The translations under genes were made by a program, and so were the position numbers. The notes beneath the pieces were generated by a model, which had not been told where the DNA came from, made no database searches, and worked only from the letters and a program-made list of their open reading frames with translations. Below are positions 1 to 12,532 of a stretch of 64,000 nucleotides of DNA, one piece after another (positions within the stretch are counted from its first letter, which is position 1; the number at the start of each line of letters is the position of its first letter). The stretch covers positions 2,046,001 to 2,110,000 of the forward strand of contig JAKULF010000003.1 in the NCBI GenBank assembly GCA_022661535.1, in the 5' to 3' direction. Source of the DNA: Eutypa lata. Taxonomy: Eukaryota; Ascomycota; Sordariomycetes; Xylariales; Diatrypaceae.

Positions 1-676
1 ACACTACATACCCAGCCCGATCATTCGGGTCAAGTCGGCCTGGCCAGGCCGGAACAACCATGGGCTTTCTATTTTATTTTATTTTATTTTCCCGTCGCCG
101 AGACAAACCTTGCCTGCACATGTACGTTAACTACCCTAGCTGTGTAGCTACGTATGAATATATCCACCCTAGCTCGCTTTACGCAAACTCACTTGCTCCT
201 GGTCGTCCTCCTCCTCACCGAGCAATAAGAATATTGATAAGACTAATAGAAACAACTGTTACATATCCACTAACATACAACATTGCACGGCAGCCAAGCC
301 AGTTAGTCAGGCAGCCAGTCAATACCTACATATGTAGATACGTAGATACGTAGGGTACGGTAGGTAGGTGGTCTGGTGGTGCGGCGCTGTTCGCCCGCAT
401 TTTGTGCTACCTACCCGTCAGCCCGCCGTCGATCCACAAACGCACGCACGCGCGCACGCAGCAGGGAAAGCGGGAACGTTCATCATTCATCGAAACGTCC
501 CCAAGCGGCGGCAAGGGAACAACATCCCTGGCGCCTGTTTATGCCGGCCGTGGTTCCGGATGCGCGGGCGGCCGGGTGGGCGGGCACAAGCGAGATGTCA
601 TAACATAAGTCGAAAAACTATAATATTTATAACAGGTATATACATAATAACCATGGGGGTGGTTAGAGAAAAGTCT

Positions 677-700
677 AGGCAGGCAGGCAGGCAGGCAGGC
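677..700. repeat. AGGC tetranucleotide microsatellite
   Basis: Six perfect tandem copies of AGGC in gene-free DNA. Confidence 0.9.
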
Positions 701-3700
701 ATACAGTACCTGCGTATTTACCTTCTTAATAGAGCTAAGTAGGGCACGTGCTGTGCACATATGTGCAACAGACAGAGACAGACAGACGGACGCGGCCTAA
801 TTAGCTAATGATCAGACGATTGGAAGGTTACGATAAGCGAACGAGGAACAGATGAGATATTTCCTCAGGGTAAGAGAATAACCAATACACTTGCGTCACA
901 GGGGAGCATTCGTTTTTTTTCTTTCCACCTTGATGCAGACTTTAATATAAACGTCGTTGAGACGTACATACATACATATGTAATGCGCCATCGTGGCGTC
1001 CGATAGGATCGATGATCTGCTTGGTTTTGGGCAGGTGGCTCTGAATATTGCACCGGCGTCTGCTCGAGACAAATTTCGTTCTTCGTATTGTGTTCTTCAT
1101 GACACAGACAGATATGACAAAAAAAATAAAAATTGAAACGTATCAACAATTACGAGGGGGTTTTCTGCAAGAACACAGGAGAAGCGAGGTAGCGAAGGAT
1201 CCCCTTTGCTTTATTTTTAAATGAGCCGGTGAAACCTCGCCACGTTTCTCGAAAGGGGAGGTCGAGATGGTTATGTTTTTCCTTCTTGGCTCCGCCTCCT
1301 TAGACAACCACCTATGTGATATCTAGTCCTTCGTAAGTTTTCTTAATTTGCAATGAGTGTCCAGATTGCTAGCACTAGATCTTAGAGTGCGATGTAAAGC
1401 ATTTGACTCCTTTGCAAGTTGACTCGTTGCCTACGAGACGAGAAAGGTTCAACACGTGTTGAGATCTGGACGGGGTTGTAATAAAACCCGATAGTGGAAT
1501 CATGGTGACCCATTAAATATGTCTACAAATACTTAGTAAAGCAGAAATACTAAGTGGATAGATATGTTTACGTGGAATATTTCTTCCATCGCGTCACGTT
1601 GAATTCAATTTTGCATAGCCTTACAAGGCAACGCTCCATCTACCCACCTGGGGAGCTGAAAGGGAGGGGGAAGAAGCAGGGCTGCCATTGTGTTACGTAA
1701 CCTTGGGAAATTCCAGGAGCCGGGAGATAACCGACAGCGCGTTTGATTATTCCCGGGCTGCTCGATTTTACTAATTTACGGAACACTGCTAGCATGGGGA
1801 ATACCGAGTCAAGAGGGAATTCTCAACTTTGTGAGACTGATTCAAGGGCTCAAGGTTGATCGAGGATACAAGTCCGGTCCTATCGGTTGTCCTCAGGGGA
1901 TACAGGCCTTGTAGCGGGGAAAGATCCGAGCGAAACACCGGGGATCGAGCACCTGCCTCATAAGAAGGCTCACATACGAGAGAATGGGAAGAGCTGAAAT
2001 AGAAACAGGCAAAATGAAACCTCTAAGAAGTTAGAATGGCCCCTAGCGAAAAGGGCAGAAAAAAATTATAAAATTGATAGGAAAAAAGTAACCTGATAAT
2101 CGGCGGTGGGTGATTATGTAACACTTTCTTACCGGTGGATGAGGAATAGCGGATATATTTGATTCGCTTCCGAGGTTGCGTCGCAGGGAGAGAGAGCCAA
2201 GAACGCATAGGTAATCCCGTCGAACAAGGTTCTCGCCAAGATATAAGGAAGACGCAAACAGATTGGTTGGTTAACTGAGATTGCATATGTGTGACAGGGA
2301 TAGTTGGTGGATGTAGCCGTGATGATGTGTGGGAAGTCTGCATGGAAGGCTTCTAGAAGCTGAAGGAGGTGGCCCCTTGTACTTTGGAGTATAGTGAGGG
2401 GGGGGGGACGGTTTCCTGGGATCTCCTTGGAACTGATTAACTACCCAGCAGTCGTGATGAGACCGACCTGGAAAACGCGGCCACGCGGGATCATCATTAA
2501 TCAGGGACGCCAGGTGGACACAAAAGATTCCCACTTCGAGACGACCACGTTGGATCGTCTCTCGCCCTTGCAGAAAAGTCTAGGGAAGACGAGACAGAGT
2601 CAGCGAAGCACCGCTAAATGTAGGCATTAGCAGTGGATAGGGAGTTTCCGCACGTCGACCTTCCAAGGCTTCGATTATGCCTGCTGCGGCACTGGACTGG
2701 ACAGAAAGAGAGGAGACGGGGAAGATGGGCGTATGGCACAGAATCTGAGACATTGTGACATTGCACGGCAGGGCGGTTTCGGTGTTCTGGTGGATTAGAA
2801 ACTGAAAAACCTTCAAATCATCTATGGATGAGAGAGAGGCTAGGGGTGCTCCTTCAAGCGCTACTCCGCAAGGACTTATGAATGGTCCAATATTTCCGGG
2901 AGTGGTGTGCTCATATAATTGCGAAGATAGTGATCCTTACGCTCTATACGTGTGTGCGTGTTAGCGGCATCCGTCATCCCATCCATTAACTAGGTATGCT
3001 GGTATGTAGCTGAATGATCTACTCTCTCTGTGATCTGGTTGGTTGATGTGTATGCATCTGCTGTCGGTCATTGGGTGGGTGATCGAGAAGCAGTGTCGAG
3101 GGCAGAGATGCCTACGTACTAAGAGAGGGCTGCTTAATAGAACGCCCACTAAGACCTGTGTGTGATATGAGACGAAAGAGACAGGAACGTGTGGTCATGT
3201 TAGCTGATTGATGATGGCATATGCTTGTTGACAGGCTTGTGATACTGCAGAGATGTGATGCGAATGCCTAACACAAACAGAAGAAGGAAAAAGAAGAAGA
3301 ATTTAATAATAATAATAAAAACCTGTAAGAAGCTGACGATGACGAGCTTGCGGTTAGACGGGGTTTGGTCAACGTTTCCATTCCTTCCTTCCATGCCGAC
3401 GGTATTGTACAAATCCATTATTCATTAGTGCTACAGGGGCTTCCTACATACATAGTACAATACACACATAGAAGCGGGGTTCTTGGGTCCCTGGGTCTTT
3501 CTGTAAGACCGGGACACAATATTTAAGACAATCTGGATATAGATACCTAAAAGGTTTGTGCGAATGATTGAAGTGGTAAAGAATCATTAATAATGACTTC
3601 AGAAAGAATTCCCCGAGACACTTTCCAGGTTGAGGGGCGCCAGTGTATCAGATTTCCTTTTTTGCGATACTGTTCTTACCTATTTTGGATCTTGTGCTCC

Positions 3701-4908
3701 AAGTCTCTAACTTGTAAGTGGTTCATGAATTCTAACGAAAGCCGGGACCAATTAATTAACACCACTGTATTCGTACAATACATATTTCCAATCCCGCTAG
3801 AAATCCCCCAAACTGTTCAAGAACTTACGACTTGGTTGGGATGTGTAGTTGTAGTAAATGTCATGCAAACTTGTACATGAGGTAAATACTTTCTGCTGAC
3901 CGAAAAGACGGAGATTTACATATATACTACATACATGTATACAATGCATGTAGGCCAAGACACTATCTCCATTCGCATGTATGTACGTACTTCGTAGGAG
4001 TCTACTAGGGATGTATGCAATACAGTCCGATGATCAAACTAATTGTCGGGTCAGAAAAGCAAATCTGGAGGATATCTCAGCAATGGCCTACCTCTAGCAC
4101 GTAATATTATTGTGACATCCCAACTTAGGTAGTCAATCAATTACCTTCAGCCTTTTGACTGGTTTCATTTTGATAGACAGGGTCGGGCTGCATATAATAT
4201 AAGTTCCAATGTAGGTAGGTATGTCGGCTCCTCATACGTCGCGGTATTCAATGCCTACTTTCAGGATTAAATCCATTGATGCCAAGAAGAGACCTACACC
4301 CACACATAGTCACCCTATACATTACATATGCTACACACCGTCACTTCGACCGAAAGTTATATTACCTGAATTAAACCTCACATATAAGGCAATAAGAGAC
4401 ATGAACCTCCCAAATATCTACTAATGGTAGCACTACGCTTACCATCTTACCTATCAGCCTGCCTACTTAGCCTACCATTAGGCATGAAACCCCTTTTCTT
4501 TTGGTCGCGGATGGATCATCTATGCATTATACATATGTATGTCTGTAGAAGAGATAGTAGGCATAAGCGGTGGGCTACGTAGAAGGACATTACACACGAA
4601 CATAACTACATGCTACATAGGAGTGACATACATGCTCACTCCTCTTACCCCCTCCCCACCAAAGCCTCCTAAACCTAGCATTCGAATCTTTCTGTAGCAC
4701 ATCAGTGATATAATATAATTAAATATTGCCAATTTGTCTTCCCAACTAACAAGGATTCATTAACATAATAAAGTAGTGTCTGGACCAGAACACGAACTAT
4801 ATATAACTATCTTTACCTAGCAGCCTAAGTACTTATATATGTAGGTAGGTAATCGGTACGATACAAAAAAAGATAGGCGTAGGTGTTTTACGTACATGTA
4901 CGTACGGT

Positions 4909-4957
4909 GTATGTGTGTCAGAGAGAGAGAGAGAGTGAGAGAGAGAGAGTGTGTGTG
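4909..4957. repeat. GT/GA dinucleotide microsatellite
   Basis: Compound simple repeat in gene-free DNA: a short GT run, then two GA runs separated by a single GTGA interruption, then another GT run. Confidence 0.85.
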
Positions 4958-6182
4958 CAGGCTTATTGTGTATGCCTGAGTACAATACAGGCATCCGTGT
5001 ATGCCCCTAATGCAAGTTGACCCGGTAGTAAGCCAGCCCACCTGCACAGTTACTGGTAAAAGGAGCAACAGTCTTGCATACATACGTACATACGTACATA
5101 CGTACAGTATGTAGTTATATACTTACATATATCCCTATATAATCCACTGAATCCATAACATAAAAGGGTGACTGGAAAGAGATAAGACGAGGAAACAAGT
5201 TGACTATATTCAAGTTTTTATTATTATTCTCATTATTATCCTTATTATTCCCATGTACAAGTTGAATGGCCCACAACGAGACACAAGGATCAGCCCTCCT
5301 AGTAGTGCTAGGTAGTATTAGGTATTCCCCACCCTCAGGTTTCTCTTCCCAACTCCCCAAGGCTACTGTTACTCTTTCGGCCTCCGAGTCCTTGACAACT
5401 TGAACGAACAAGAATTAGTGGCGGCCTCCTATTCATATTAGACCTCCACGATCCTCTTTTTTCGTGCATTTGATCCATTTTGGGTCGGCTCGTGCCAGGC
5501 ATATAACCAACCGGTGCTCCTCTTTTTCCCTCTTACCCATTTTCCTCAACTAGCCCTATCCGCCGTATGCTTTTCCAAATGCACACATAAAGAGACAGAC
5601 AATAATCAGGCAGTCAAAAAGTAAAATAATAAAAAAGGTCCGGCATCCCCCTGCATAGATTTGCCTGCCCACTTGGCGCACCCGTTTACAACTTATATTA
5701 GTGCAGTATAGGTACGTCTTGTCTTGTCTCGTCTCGTCTCTTGTCTCTCGTCTCGTCTTGTCGTGTCTTGTGTCGAGGTATTATTATTACCGAGCCCGCT
5801 GTTGTTTGTCCCCATGACCCTTATTAGACATAATAATAACTATTCAAAACGTTTAGGGTTGACTTTACCTCGCTTGAGCTGGGACCCCTCAAATCCGAAA
5901 TTATCTCTACGTTAAAACAGCCTCGCCTCACGCGGTTCCTGGTTCCTGTTGCGCCAGAAGATTTTGCTTGCCTTGTCTCAAGACTCACAACTCGTTGAAG
6001 CAGTACCGATTCCACTACTAGTTGCGCTCCTTGTTGTGAGAGATAGACTTGGCTCATAACCTTTTGCGATTACCCCCTCCATCTTTGCGACAATTTGCGC
6101 CCTCCCTTAGCGGAGTATTCTTTCCACTTTAAAGTTAGTCGGTTCAGGTCCGGTTAGGTCGGCCAGCTTACTTGCGCCCACG

Positions 6183-7477
6183 ATGGCCGCCGAGAAACCC
6201 TCAGTGCTCATCATCGGCGGTATGGGATATATCGGACGATTCCTAGCCCGTCACATACACGAGAATCAGTTCGCATCCGATATCCGTCTAGTCGATAAAA
6301 AACCCCCGGAGATTGTATGGCTTGCTCCGGAATTCGAAGAGGCGTGTTCGAAGAAGTACTTTATGCAAAAAGATGCGAGTAAAGAAGGTACGTTCATCAT
6401 ATAAGGAAATGCGCGGGAGAGAAAAAGAGGAGAGTTTAGAGTTGAGCAGCCGGCAGGTATAGTATGCTAACATATAACTTTTGTGTAGATGCGCTGCAGG
6501 AGATATTCAGTAGACCAGACGGTAAAGAGTGGGACTATGTCTTCAATTGCGGAGGCGAGACAAGATACTCTCAAGGGGAAGAGAGATACAGGGCGCTCAA
6601 CTTGGCGCTGTCCGTAGCCGTCGCAAAGGAAGCCGCGAAGAGAAAAGTGAAATGCTTCATTGAGTTGAGTACCGGTTCGGTCTATAAACCGAATTCGTCG
6701 CCGAGTAAAGAAGGCGATAAGTTAAAGCCATGGAGTCAGATGGCAGTTGTCAAGCAGGAGGCGGAGGAGGCGTTGGCAAAAATAGAAGGGTATGTCTCCC
6801 CACGAACTCTACCATTATATTCTAGCGTTGACCAGGCGCTTACTCTGCACAGGTTAAATCTCGTCATCGCCCGCCTGGCCTACGTATATGGTCCCTATGC
6901 GACGCAGGAACTCTCGACTTCATTATGTCTAGCGCGCGTTTATCAGAGTTTTGAGGAAGACCTCAAATTTCTGTGGACTAAGGAACTGCGCATGAACTCG
7001 GTTCATATCGATGATGTTGTACGAGCGCTATGGGCTATGGCAACGTGGTACGACGCTGGAAAGTCCAACTGGGATGCTAAGACGATGGGTGAGACGCCCA
7101 TCTTTAACGTTGTTGATAAGGGTGCGACATCGCAGGGAACCATCGCCGAAATTATTGGGGAGCTGTTCAACATCAAGACAACGTTCCAAGGCCAGATTCT
7201 CAGCAACTTTGCCCGGTTCAATATGGATAGCATTGTTGATGATATCAACGAGGACGTCCTCGACCCTTGGGGCGATCTTCTCACCGAGGCTGGTATCACG
7301 AAAAGTATTCCGCTCAGCCCTTTCACGGAGAAGGAGTTGTTGAAGGACACGGACCTCAGCATGGATGGAAGCCGCTTCGAACAGGTGGTTAACTTCCAGT
7401 ACGAGAAGCCGGTTCTCACCAAAGAACTAATTGCGGAAGTGATCGAAAGTTACAGAAATATGAAGTGGTGGCCATGA
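6183..7477 (+). CDS. NAD(P)-dependent epimerase/dehydratase, extended SDR family
   Basis: Predicted oxidoreductase or epimerase acting on an unknown, perhaps nucleotide-sugar-like, substrate. Proposed exons are 6183-6387, 6489-6789 and 6853-7477, giving about 376 residues. The first intron (6388-6488) is needed to join the N-terminal Rossmann strand to the rest: the split GAT codon restores the frame. The second (6790-6852, GTATGT...CAG, 63 nt) is inferred. It is stopless and in frame, but removing it joins KIEG directly to LNLVIARLAYVYGPY, the usual substrate-domain strand. Seen: the dinucleotide-binding glycine motif GGMGYIG at residues 12-18, and STGSVY near 129-134, the usual Ser strand. 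The YxxxK position reads M-x3-K (Met153, Lys157), so the catalytic tyrosine is not where expected. Start chosen at the first ATG directly before the Rossmann strand. Substrate cannot be named from sequence. Confidence 0.88.
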
Positions 7478-9309
7478 CCTCGATCACGAGCAAACGTACT
7501 AGGGAGAATTCATAGGAGTGGAGGAGATTATGGAACCAATTCAGCAAGCGGTCTCAAGTCTCGAATTTTTTATTATTATTGCATTGTCTAAGGAAGACGG
7601 ATTTCGCGACAGTTTGATGACGACTTGATGAAAACGGCCCAGCATATGCAAAGTAGACGAGCACAGTTACGTACGCAGCGGTGAAGAGGCCTTGCTTTTT
7701 TTGTCCTTCGATATTCTCCGAAATGGCCTATAGGAAAGGGGGGTTGACGGGGGAGGCGGGAGACGGAGAACTGATCTGTATGATAGGATATCCTTTTTTT
7801 CTTTTTCTTTTATTGTATCTTCGCCGGACATATACGCAGCATCTACGGCGGTATCGAGCGGCATCGTCTTTTAGGACCGAGGCTCGAGACTTTGACCGTT
7901 TTAATCTCAACCATCTCTATATATACCCTCGTCAGGTGCCTACCAGCCCACAAACAAGGCTGTGGCTGCTTCAATAAGGTGACGATGCAGCTTCAGGCGG
8001 GTACCCGGCTTTTCCGGATATGCAGCCTGCCCTGCATTCAGCTTCTAGAACTTCTGCACGAGCCCGCGCCTCTTCCTATAAGTTGGAAGTAAGGCTGAAA
8101 GGAATACTTAAGTGAAGCCATTCTCAACGGAACTCGAATCAGCCACATTCCTATTGCGACGGTTGATGAAGATCGAAGCAATGGTCGGGTCATACTTCTC
8201 TTATGGGTACTAAGAGCAACCAACCGTATTTACTTGATAGGAAAGTTACTTCAATACCTTAGGTAGATAACTAAATCAATAGTAGAATTCCCTTCAGATA
8301 AGACCTCCCTACTGCCGTAGCCTTGCATGTTTATATTAAAGAGACTAAGCTAAGCCATGATCATAGCATGCTATTACGACTTTCATATCAAGCTTCAATT
8401 TGGTGTTGCTATAGTATAGCATTCCAGTTCACATCCACAGCCTATATAAGCCGTGTCGCTCAATTTGAGTCACTGTTCTAGAATAGCCAACCTACGTACA
8501 TACGTAATAGGCATATTGTGATACCCAATTGCGCTAATGAGATGAGCGGTTCTCAATTGCACAAACAATATAGAATCTGACAATGTACGAGTACATAATT
8601 AAAGCTTAGCTACATCTTAGCACCATGATTCCCGCTCTAGGGTAAGTTGAGTTGTAACTGGGCAGGCGATCCCTGAATCGAAGAAACAAAAGCAACGGGA
8701 CGGGAATTACGTAGTTAGACGGAGCAAGGTGACCCCTACTTTGTCAACCACCCCGCAATGGGAACCGTCGAATGAGAGAGGAACGAGGAACGACCCCGCC
8801 GTGACAAGAAACCCGAAGCCCTATGCTAACAGTGCTACTGCGTTTGTGCATGTAGACCTGCCTACAAAGCTACCTGTTACCTGCTAACCGACCTACTACT
8901 ACATCCCAAATCTATTCCTGCTACTTCGTATAGCTTACCCCATTGCCCATATCCCCCATCTCGTTAAAATACTCTACTAGGGTATAGATCATCGTAGTTC
9001 GTTCGAAATCGCGGGTTGATACATTCATAGACGGTTAGTCGCTTGGAGAAGGCTTGGTATTCTTAACTGTTTTCGTTATTATTCACATGCTTCTCGGCTT
9101 GCATTCGATATACCTACCTAGAAGTTAGAGATAGATCGAGCAAGAGAACCTCGGTTTCACATATCCCAACTTACTTAAAGGCTTACCCGCTCGTTCACTT
9201 TGTTGTTCCTGCGCCGTTCCTGCATAATTAAGCTACCATCTGCCATCGAGTAACAACTTCCTCACAACAATTGTTCACCACGCTAGAAAAACAAGTACAA
9301 TCGACGAAT
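7478..9309. other. Intergenic region
   Basis: No gene is supported. Overlapping short frames near 7667-8223 have no domain and no consistent coding pattern. The last few hundred bases are the promoter and 5' leader of the lipocalin-like gene at 9310. Confidence 0.5.
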
Positions 9310-10082
9310 ATGGCTGCTCCCGCTACTAAGAACATTGGCGACCTAAACGGGAAATGGGTTCTCGTAAGTCTTCTTTGCTACACAACCACCACCACCAAAT
9401 AATTCCTCCTCCTCCTACGTCACCTTCTACACCCCCCATTTTGGCCAGTCATAACACATATCTTACGTACTAACGGCGTGATCTCTTCCCTTCTAAACAG
9501 AACAAAACCCTCTCGGACCCCACAGAGCCCGCCCTCGCCCTCCAAGGCGTGGGCTGGATGACGCGCAAGGCGATCGGGCTCGCGACCGTGACCCTCGACG
9601 TGAAGCAGCACCTGGCGCCGCCGTCGCCGCCGTCGACGGCCACCGACCCCGTGACGCACATCGACATCGACCAGACGGTGACGGGCGGGATCCAGGGCAA
9701 CGCGGAGCGGCGGTGCCTGGACTGGGAGGCGCGCGCGCACAGCGACTGGCTGTTCGGGTCGGTGCGGGGCCAGACCAAGTTCGTGTCCGGCGCCGACGTG
9801 CAGGGCTGGGTCGCCGAGACGTACGGCGCGTTCCTGAAGGGCGACGCCGAGGGCGGCGAGTGGATCGAGGACGACGCCGAGAAGGGGGGCCCCGCCGGGG
9901 AGACCCACGTCCTCAACTACGTGAAGAACGTCGACGAGGGGAAAGGGTGGACTGCTACCCAGGTTTGGGGGTTCCAGAAGATCGGCGGCGAGAGACGGTA
10001 TGTGCGCCATGTCGTGGTTGCCGATAAGGAGGGGAAGAAGACCGTGGAGATGAAAATGGTGTATGATTTTATCCCTGAGTGA
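9310..10082 (+). CDS. Lipocalin/FABP-like (calycin-type) small protein
   Basis: Exons 9310-9363 and 9501-10082 give 211 residues. The intron at 9364-9500 has GTAAGT and CTAAACAG ends in phase 0. The N-terminus (GDLNGKWVLNKTLSDPTEP) resembles the opening strand of lipocalin/fatty-acid-binding-like proteins, with the G-x-W motif. Repeated beta-strand-like segments follow (HIDIDQTVTGGI, QVWGFQKIGGERRYVRHVVV). I know this as a conserved but uncharacterised ascomycete family; a small hydrophobic ligand is inferred, not shown. No signal peptide or membrane segment is seen, so it is probably cytosolic. Exon 2 is markedly GC-rich compared with its intron and flanks, and it carries a Pro/Ser-rich loop insertion near residues 50-60. 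The start is the only ATG upstream of the GKW motif and follows an A-rich context. The gene converges with the CBS-domain gene downstream. Confidence 0.78.
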
Positions 10083-10687
10083 ATAGGGAGGAAGAGAGGA
10101 AGAGAGGGAGGGAGGGAGGGAGGTGAGAGGAGAATATCTCCATCATCTACTGGAGTGGAAAAGGAGAAATGTGGATTGTTGTTAGAACACGAGATACCTT
10201 TGCGTGCGTATAGTGTAGTACGTTATTTTTATTTCTTTTCGGGTTGCGATAAACTGAATGCATTTCCTAGATCTATGACCCGCCAGTAACGCCTGACTGC
10301 CTGCCTGCCTGTCTGTCCTTCATGATATCCACTACTCCATCTTGGGAGCTTAACAATGGTTGAGTCTTGCCAGTCCAGTAGTCCAGTTCAGTCTACTTTA
10401 GAAATCCAGCCACCTAGTATGCAGTATTGAATCCACATGACGCCCGCCCAGATCGTTCATTCATCCATGAAAACGCCTTAATTATCATCATCAATCTGAC
10501 TGGCCCCTCATCATTCATAATACTCTCCTACGTATCGGCATGCTCCCTGCTCCCCCCGGATATCGATCGTCATTTAGTTAGTTGGGCCACCGCACCGTGC
10601 CATGTCCTCCCCACCTCACCTCACCTCACCTCACCTCACCTCTCCCTCCTTCCATCCACCCACCCACTCACTCACTCATTCACCCAC
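10083..10687. other. Convergent 3' intergenic region with CTCAC tandem repeat
   Basis: Lies between the 3' ends of the lipocalin-like and CBS-domain genes. It starts with a purine-rich GGGA/GGGAG run just after the stop and contains a CTCAC pentanucleotide array at about 10612-10642. No gene is seen. Confidence 0.6.
10612..10642. repeat. CTCAC pentanucleotide microsatellite
   Basis: About six tandem CACCT/CTCAC units in the convergent 3' region, just downstream of the CBS-domain gene's stop. Confidence 0.88.
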
Positions 10688-11304
10688 TCACGCAGGTCTC
10701 CGCTTCACGAACTCCTCCAGGTCCTCGCGCGTCGCCACGCCCAGGACGAACCTCCGGTCCTCGTCGGTGACGACGGCGAAGTCCTGGCGCTGGCCGGCGT
10801 GGTCGACGCCCTCGAAGAAGGCCTCGAGGTCCTCGAGCGGCGTCGCGAGCGTGATGACGCGGTACGGCGGCCCGGCCCGGCCGCGCCGGAACCGCACCAT
10901 CGCCTTCGAGATCGGGTCCGAGGCCCGCACCCGCCCCGCGTCCAGCTGCGCCTGCAGCGCCGGCATCGCCACGTACCCGAGCAGCGACCGCGTCGCGCCG
11001 TCCACGATCGTCAGGTGCGTGTAGTCGCGCTCGAAGGCCGACACCAGCGCCAGCGAGACCGGGTCCGTGGGGTTGAGGGAGAGCGCCGAGGGCGGCTCGA
11101 GGTCTTGGACTGTTGCCTGGATTTTTGGGAAAGGGTTTTTTGTTAACTAGGGGGCTTTCGGGAAAGGAAGGGAAGGAGGGGAGGAAGGAGGGGAGGGAAA
11201 TAGCTTACTCCTCGATACCTTGACGACCACTTGGAGATGTAGGGCTTTTTTCCGGATAGAGGGGAGGGCCCGATGTGGGCTCCGGCCTTGACCGTCTCTG
11301 TCAT
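10688..11304 (-). CDS. CBS-domain (Bateman module) protein
   Basis: Read on the minus strand as exon 1 11304-11209 and exon 2 11116-10688, giving 174 residues. I preferred the donor GTAAGC at 11208 to a nearer GTATCG because only it leaves phase 0, joining SSRYRG to ATVQDLEPPS. Two tandem CBS repeats are visible: the first from about residue 33 to 100 (ATVQDLEPPS, then LALVSAFERDYTHLTIVDG), the second from about 105 to 170 (ending FAVVTDEDRRFVLGVATREDLEEF). CBS pairs usually bind adenine nucleotides or SAM and regulate partner proteins; no catalytic domain is fused here, so it is a stand-alone Bateman module. No signal peptide is seen. Ligand and partner are unknown. The plus-strand frame over the same bases is a GC-rich shadow. 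Confidence 0.82.
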
Positions 11305-11582
11305 GGTTGTGTTGTGTTGTGTTGTGGGTACTTAAGTAGGTGAATTGATTTTTAAGCACCGCTGAGTAGGTAATGGAAGACTTTGTCAATCGTTGTTCGT
11401 TCGGGACGGGAAATGGATGTATCGATTATGTTTTGTTGTTTTTTTAGGTGGTTAGTTATAAGGCAAATCTATATTGTTGGATGTGAAGGTTGCGTAGGTA
11501 GAGCCGTGTCTGTCTTGTGGATGGAAGCTGTCAATCTTTTTTTTTTTTTTTTTGAAGTCTTCCAGGAAAGGTGAAGTGGGGT

Positions 11583-11795
11583 CAAGTTGCTGCCAAAATA
11601 ATTAACACCGTTAACCGTTTACCATATGCTTATTTATTTACTTTTTTATTTACTTTAATTATAATATTATTATACTTAAATATAAATAAGCTTATAATTA
11701 TAATATTAAATAATTATTAATTATTCTTGTTAAATTAAATATTATTCGAATTAAACCTTTTTTTTTAACGTGTCATTTATTTTGGCAAGAACTTG
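11583..11795. mobile_element. MITE-like foldback element with 26-bp terminal inverted repeats
   Basis: The first 26 bases (11583-11608, core TGCCAAAATAA) match the reverse complement of the last 26 (11770-11795) at about 22 of 26 positions. The interior is strongly AT-rich and has no coding capacity. Length of about 213 bp with long TIRs fits a miniature inverted-repeat element. I could not fix a target-site duplication because the match runs to the edges. The element sits between the 5' side of the CBS gene and the phosphate carrier. Confidence 0.7.
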
Positions 11796-12532
11796 GGGGT
11801 GTTGCTTAAGGTTGCTCTTGGAAAACGGCGGTTGGAGTCGGGTCTTGAGCCTCCTGGACCTCCGATTTCATCATTCAATTCCATAATCGATCAGCGCATT
11901 CATGGTATGTAGGTTATAGCGCTCTGTTATCACTTCACTGCTACCTAACTACATAGATATATATACCTGGTTTGATGATTCTTATTGGTATGCCGTTATA
12001 TATTCGCTCTTCCTGCAAAATGGATAAGTTGATATGTCTAGTTTAGAGTTGCTTATTTTACTTATTAGCATATTACATTAGGTACCTCGTTATAGTCTAT
12101 ACCCTTGGCAGCTGTTCAATATATGTATTGTACATAAAGTGAGGGTGCTTTATGTTATATAAAGAGATATAACCATCAACGTCAAAGATGGGCAATGTCT
12201 AATAGTTAATATATGCTCCTTATTTCAACCAAACCTTGAAACAAAGTGGTTATAAGTCAAGAGTATAAAATGTTACCAGGGTTCGCCTACTATTCATGAA
12301 GCTTTGTTTCCTACATAGGACCGATTTTAATGCTATCATGAGTTGCTTTATTCTCCAAATAGTTTACTGTTCTCCAAAATGGCAGTATAACTATAAGGCG
12401 TACTCTATTGTAATAGCAGATATGGACTAAGGGATAATAAGTCCAGCTCGGCAACCTAACAAAGGGACTATGACAGTAACTATATAAACATGTATGTAAC
12501 ACGAGACTTATTGCAGCGCGTATTCACTTGGG

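Larger units (their letters stand above)
1..6182. other. Long gene-free intergenic stretch
   Basis: I see no supportable gene here on either strand. Open frames are short, mutually overlapping and lack recognisable domains or coherent splice structures. The stretch has many TAC/GTA-rich runs (TACGTACATA, ACCTACCTAC types) and microsatellites, including an AGGC run at 677-700, a GT/GA run at 4909-4957 and a TACG run near 5084-5105. A G homopolymer lies near 2398-2408. The last part, about 5715-5775, is a CT/TCGTC-rich pyrimidine tract that probably belongs to the promoter or 5' leader of the epimerase gene starting at 6183. Confidence 0.6.

Noticed and set aside
9420..10010. Long minus-strand open frames over the lipocalin-like gene
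   Set aside because: Arg/Val/Ala-rich shadow of a GC-rich exon; the plus-strand frame has a proper start, intron and conserved motif.
10427..11146. 239-codon plus-strand frame
   Set aside because: Antisense shadow of the CBS-domain gene joined to a CTCAC microsatellite; no domain.
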